The position numbers and the translations under genes were made by a program. Under the pieces are notes generated by a model. The model was not told the DNA's origin. It saw only the letters and a program-made list of their open reading frames with translations, and searched no databases. This document shows, in pieces, positions 61,740 to 64,000 of a stretch of 64,000 nt of DNA (positions are counted from its first letter, which is position 1; each line of letters starts with the position of its first letter). The stretch comes from an uncultured Prevotellaceae bacterium (lineage in GTDB: Bacteria > Bacteroidota > Bacteroidia > Bacteroidales > Bacteroidaceae): contig ONCG01000015.1 in NCBI GenBank assembly GCA_900316285.1, positions 94,174 to 158,173 on the forward strand. The letters run 5' to 3'.

Positions 61740-61965
61740 CCCCGCGCTTCAGCGCCTTACACGCGACGCCAGTCGCCTTACTCGCAGCTTTGCTGCTTTA
61801 CACGCGCTTCAGCGCCTTACACGCGACGCCAGTCGCCTTACCCGCAGCTTTGCTGCTTTACACGCTGCGAAGCAGCCTTACCCGTGCGAAGCACCTTACT
61901 CGCAGCTCTGCTGCTTTACACGCGCTTCAGCGCTTTCCCCGCCCGCAGGGCCTTACTCGCTGCAA
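61740..61965. repeat. Mini-hairpin array k, the longest and clearest
   Basis: At least ten small palindromes in a row: CGCTTCAGCG, CGACGCCAGTCG, CAGCTTTGCTG, CGCTTCAGCG, CGACGCCAGTCG, CAGCTTTGCTG, CTGCGAAGCAG, TGCGAAGCA, CAGCTCTGCTG, CGCTTCAGCG, CCCGCAGGG. They are joined by CCTTACACG, CCTTACTCG, CTTTACACG or CCTTACCCG linkers. A run of three hairpins (CGCTTCAGCG, CGACGCCAGTCG, CAGCTTTGCTG) is duplicated. Confidence 0.9.
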
Positions 61966-61996
61966 AATTACTGTCTCCTTTTGAAACAAAAAAGAA

Positions 61997-62028
61997 AATC
62001 CTGCCGCGTTGTATGAACGGGCAGGATT
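61997..62028 (-). terminator. Terminator after the YbjN-like gene
   Basis: AATCCTGCC / GGCAGGATT stem with T-rich sequence (TTTTCTTTTTT) following on the minus strand, about 45 bases after the stop at 62070. Confidence 0.75.
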
Positions 62029-62069
62029 GTTGTATGAACTGTAAATCATCCTGGTGATGCCAGCCTTCT

Positions 62070-62684
62070 TCACTTTGGTATCTTCTCCTCCTGGTTCTCC
62101 AGCTTGTCAAGCTCCTTCTCCACATAGCGGCGCACGGTGAAGAACTCGCCGAGCATCACCTGCAGATAGCCTTCAATATCGGGAAGCTGCGGCACGAACA
62201 CGAAGTTCTTGCAGCTGTGAATATAGAAGTTGCCACCCTCCTCGTTCAGCGTGTATACCACATTCAGCGAGTAGTTGATGTTCGCATTGTTGATCACCCG
62301 CTTCACGCGCGACAGCATGTCGATGTCATACAGTTCCCACTCACCCCACTGGAAGTACCACACCGTCACGAACAAGCTCTCGTTCGACGCAACACCGACG
62401 AAGTAGCCACCCTGCCACTGGAAGCAGATGCGGTTCTCCTCGTCGAACTCATACTTACATCCCATCTTCGTGAGCGTCTCCAGAAACAAGTCGCGCGTGC
62501 GCGGCTTCTCCAGCGGCACCTGCTTCCTCTCTGCCGCCAGCCGCTCAGCCTCCTCCGCTTTCTGCTTCTCTGCTGCCAGCTGGCCCTGCAGATCCTCAAT
62601 GGTCCGCTTGTCCTCCTTGCGGTTCTGCACAAGAGCCAGCGACACCACACCTACAATTACAACCAATAACCATAGTAACTCCAT
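62070..62684 (-). CDS. Membrane-anchored coiled-coil protein with a YbjN-like domain, 204 aa
   Basis: One membrane helix (ELLWLLVVIVGVVSLALV), a short coiled coil (about 25-58, with KQKAEEAERLAAERK), then a compact alpha/beta domain (LETLTKMGCKYEFDEENRIC, FFTVRRYVEKELDKL) whose pattern resembles YbjN/type III chaperone-like folds. Function unknown. Confidence 0.7.
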   Translation of the reverse strand: MELLWLLVVIVGVVSLALVQNRKEDKRTIEDLQGQLAAEKQKAEEAERLAAERKQVPLEKPRTRDLFLETLTKMGCKYEFDEENRICFQWQGGYFVGVASNESLFVTVWYFQWGEWELYDIDMLSRVKRVINNANINYSLNVVYTLNEEGGNFYIHSCKNFVFVPQLPDIEGYLQVMLGEFFTVRRYVEKELDKLENQEEKIPK

Positions 62685-62856
62685 ACGATAACCTTTCTTT
62701 TTTTCTTAGTTTTCACTCTGCGAAATGACAAACATTCCACTTTCCCACTAACAAATACCTTGCCAATTATACGAAACACCCCCCTGTCAGTATGAAATTC
62801 ATGCCAACAGCATGCAACATATATTGCCAGAAAACGAGAAAAGGTAATCAGAGGGG

Positions 62857-62960
62857 AGAGAAGGAGGAGCGCATTGCGCTTGGCTCTGCCGCTTTAAACC
62901 TTAAACGCGCCGCAGGCGCCTTACCCGCTGCGCAGCAGCTTTACACGGCAGCTCTGCAGC
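62857..62960. repeat. Mini-hairpin array l (3' of the M15 peptidase gene)
   Basis: GCGCATTGCGC, GCGCCGCAGGCGC, CTGCGCAGCAG and CAGCTCTGCAG palindromes with CCTTAAAC, CCTTACCC and CTTTACAC linkers. The last unit touches the stop codon at 62961. Confidence 0.8.
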
Positions 62961-63332
62961 TCACATCTGTACGTGAACCCAGACGCTGCGGCCCTTCCTT
63001 TCAAGCAGCACTTTATCTACATTCGGATTTTGTTTCAATATGTCAAAGATCACTTTTGCATAGTCGAGGTTGTCGCAATGAATGTCGGCAGCCTTTCCTT
63101 GCAGGTGTCGGGAATTCAGTACGCCCCCGACTCGGGCGTTCAAGCGTTTCGAGCGATAGCCGCTATTGATAAAGACGGGTGCGCCTATGGTATCTCTTAA
63201 CGGTTGTAACACGAGGACGCACAACCTTTGCAGGTTCTGAATGACGGCCAGCCTCGGTGTGTCTTGCAGGCGCGGATGGCTTGTTGCCACCATCTCGGCC
63301 AGCGTAAAGTTTCGTGACAGCCTCATCGTCAT
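62961..63332 (-). CDS. M15-family zinc peptidase (D-Ala-D-Ala carboxypeptidase/endolysin-like), 123 aa
   Basis: Compact M15 domain: FTLAEMVATS opening, VFINSGYRSKRLNARVGG, SRHLQGKAADIH (SxHxxGxAxD-type zinc ligands) and the final His in WVHVQM. The second Met (MRLSRN) is an alternative start. ATGA overlap with the smalltalk-like peptide gene. In Bacteroides such small cell-wall hydrolases accompany VirE and HU-like genes. Confidence 0.9.
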   Translation of the reverse strand: MTMRLSRNFTLAEMVATSHPRLQDTPRLAVIQNLQRLCVLVLQPLRDTIGAPVFINSGYRSKRLNARVGGVLNSRHLQGKAADIHCDNLDYAKVIFDILKQNPNVDKVLLERKGRSVWVHVQM

Positions 63333-63505
63333 ACAAGCGTGCTGAGGTGATGAAGCCAGCCGGTGCCCACGATGGTGCCGCCCAACAGGGCAACACCTTC
63401 GGCAGGATCACCGGAAGCTGCGGTGGTTACTGACAGCGTCGAACCGATGGCGGTGAGAACCGCCACGATGAGCTGAATAATGTACTTAATCGTCTCTTTC
63501 TTCAT
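63329..63505 (-). CDS. Smalltalk-like small membrane protein, 58 aa
   Basis: Starts MKKETIKYIIQLIVAVLTAI then GSTLSVTTA, the pattern of the 'smalltalk' peptides next to HU and cell-wall hydrolase genes in Bacteroidota. The C-terminal half (GVALLGGTIVGTGWLHHLSTLV) is longer than usual. It may act as a holin-like partner, but this is not established. The start is set at 63505. Overlaps the M15 gene by ATGA. Confidence 0.7.
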   Translation of the reverse strand: MKKETIKYIIQLIVAVLTAIGSTLSVTTAASGDPAEGVALLGGTIVGTGWLHHLSTLV

Positions 63506-63543
63506 AATTTTACTTGTTGTTAAATTTTTTCGATTTATCACGT

Positions 63544-63719
63544 AGCATTGCCCCTGCTTTGCAGGAGCAATCATTCCAGAGAGTCGGAGCATTGCTTTCA
63601 GTCTGCAAAAGCATTGCTTTCAGACTGCAAAAGCATAGCTCCCAGCGTCTAAACGCAATGAGGTAGCGATGCAAAGTCAATGCTTTTGCTTTCTAAAAGC
63701 ATAGCTCCTGCACCGCTAC
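63544..63719. repeat. Iteron-like array: eight units of exactly 22 bp, second locus
   Basis: Units begin at 63544 and every 22 bases to 63698. AGCATTGCT opens units 3 and 4 (AGCATTGCTTTCAGACTGCA in unit 4, close to units 2-3 of the 22869 array), AGCATTGCC unit 1, AGCATAGCT units 5 and 8; the others are degenerate. It fills the gap between the smalltalk-like gene and the HU-family gene. Confidence 0.85.
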
Positions 63720-63726
63720 CCATTGC

Positions 63727-64000
63727 TTACGGATTCTGACCGTTGCCTTCGTCGTCCTTGTCGACATCGTTCTCGTTGGTCTCCTCGACCTGCAGGCCCT
63801 GCAGCATGGCCTTGACGCGCTGACCAGCAGCGTCGATGGTCACCTCAGGCTGGAAGTTGATGCGAGCACCAACCACGTGCTTCGAAGCGGAGAAGTCCTT
63901 TGCAGTGTCGGCAGGCTTGGTCTTCAGGCCAATCTTGAACGAGCCGAAGCCGTCAATCTTGACGCGGTTCGAGTCCTGCATCCACTTCTTCAGAACGACA
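63727..64000 (-). CDS. HU-family DNA-binding protein (5' truncated by window)
   Basis: C-terminal part of an HU-like protein: VVLKKWMQDSNRVKIDGFGS then FKIGLKTKP, followed by a C-terminal Asp/Glu/Asn tail (VEETNENDVDKDDEGNGQNP). The frame stays open to the window end, so the N-terminus lies outside. The DGFGSF block is the conserved HU core. Last visible gene of the smalltalk/M15 set. Confidence 0.88.
   Translation of the reverse strand, partial: VVLKKWMQDSNRVKIDGFGSFKIGLKTKPADTAKDFSASKHVVGARINFQPEVTIDAAGQRVKAMLQGLQVEETNENDVDKDDEGNGQNP

Noticed and set aside
61600-62016. Protein-coding frame on the plus strand across the hairpin array
   Set aside because: Its product is a translation of the repeat units (RLTRSFAALHA-type repeats) and overlaps a terminator; no start signal or family match.
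62961-64000. Prophage end
   Set aside because: M15 peptidase, a small membrane peptide and HU are present, but no capsid, tail, integrase or terminase gene is seen.
1-64000. tRNA or rRNA genes
   Set aside because: No TTCGAATC-type arms with matching cloverleaf or rRNA signatures were seen on either strand by eye; GGTTCAA matches fall in repeat linkers.

Overview
The window reads as chromosome of a Bacteroidota bacterium close to Prevotella/Segatella. The support is direct: several genes start behind the Bacteroidota promoter pattern TTTG-N19/20-TAnnTTTG; a lipoprotein carries SDDD directly after its lipobox Cys; a secreted glycosidase ends in a short 'YNLSGQRV' tail; ribonuclease Y sits next to zapA; and a SusC-like TonB receptor has a cobalamin riboswitch. 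I saw no tRNA, rRNA or CRISPR array.

Layout. 1-2.5 kb: the end of a CcsA-type cytochrome c assembly gene and a Rid-fold gene. 2.7-5.6 kb (minus): rny, zapA, a coiled-coil gene and an unknown gene. 5.8-9.8 kb (plus): rfbA, a Wzc-like tyrosine kinase and a HAD-like gene. 10.1-40.3 kb (minus): a large surface-polysaccharide locus. It holds a WecA-like initiating transferase, eight glycosyltransferases, an EpsG-like polymerase, a Wzx flippase, a pyruvyltransferase, three membrane acyltransferases, a LicD transferase, two SDR enzymes, a MenD-like TPP enzyme, an opine-dehydrogenase-family enzyme and a fused nucleotidyltransferase/CobD-like PLP enzyme. A Bro-N/Fic gene and a VirE-type primase/helicase interrupt it at 21.7-25.5 kb. 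41.3-47 kb: fmt, a small outer-membrane protein, a Sua5-like gene, a GxxExxY gene and a CLC channel. 47-50.8 kb: a riboswitch-controlled btuB-btuG pair for vitamin B12 uptake. 51-54.4 kb: two SLC13/DASS anion transporters. 55-61.7 kb (minus): a LytTR regulator, a phosphodiester-glycosidase-like gene and a GH27-like glycosidase in one operon, then YkuD_2, archaemetzincin-like and DUF4846 genes. 62-64 kb: an unknown membrane protein, an M15 peptidase, a smalltalk-like peptide and the end of an HU-family gene.

How the parts work together. WecA and RfbA would start the glycan and supply dTDP-sugar, the glycosyltransferases build the repeat unit, Wzx and the EpsG-like protein export and polymerise it, and Wzc controls chain length. 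The 25-40 kb genes predict an unusually decorated, probably zwitterionic polymer: pyruvyl ketals, acyl groups, and a phospho-amino-alcohol activated by the fused enzyme and transferred by LicD.

The most unusual feature is the non-coding DNA. Two arrays with an exact 22-bp period and an AGCA-N-TGCT core lie 40 kb apart, one beside VirE and one beside the HU/smalltalk/M15 genes. Strings of tiny hairpins with changing but self-complementary arms, joined by a near-constant CCTTACACG-like linker, abut several stop codons. About 110-bp elements bounded by GGTCG and CGACC, other inverted-repeat elements and short A/T-rich microrepeats fill the gaps and in places run into reading frames and into the riboswitch.
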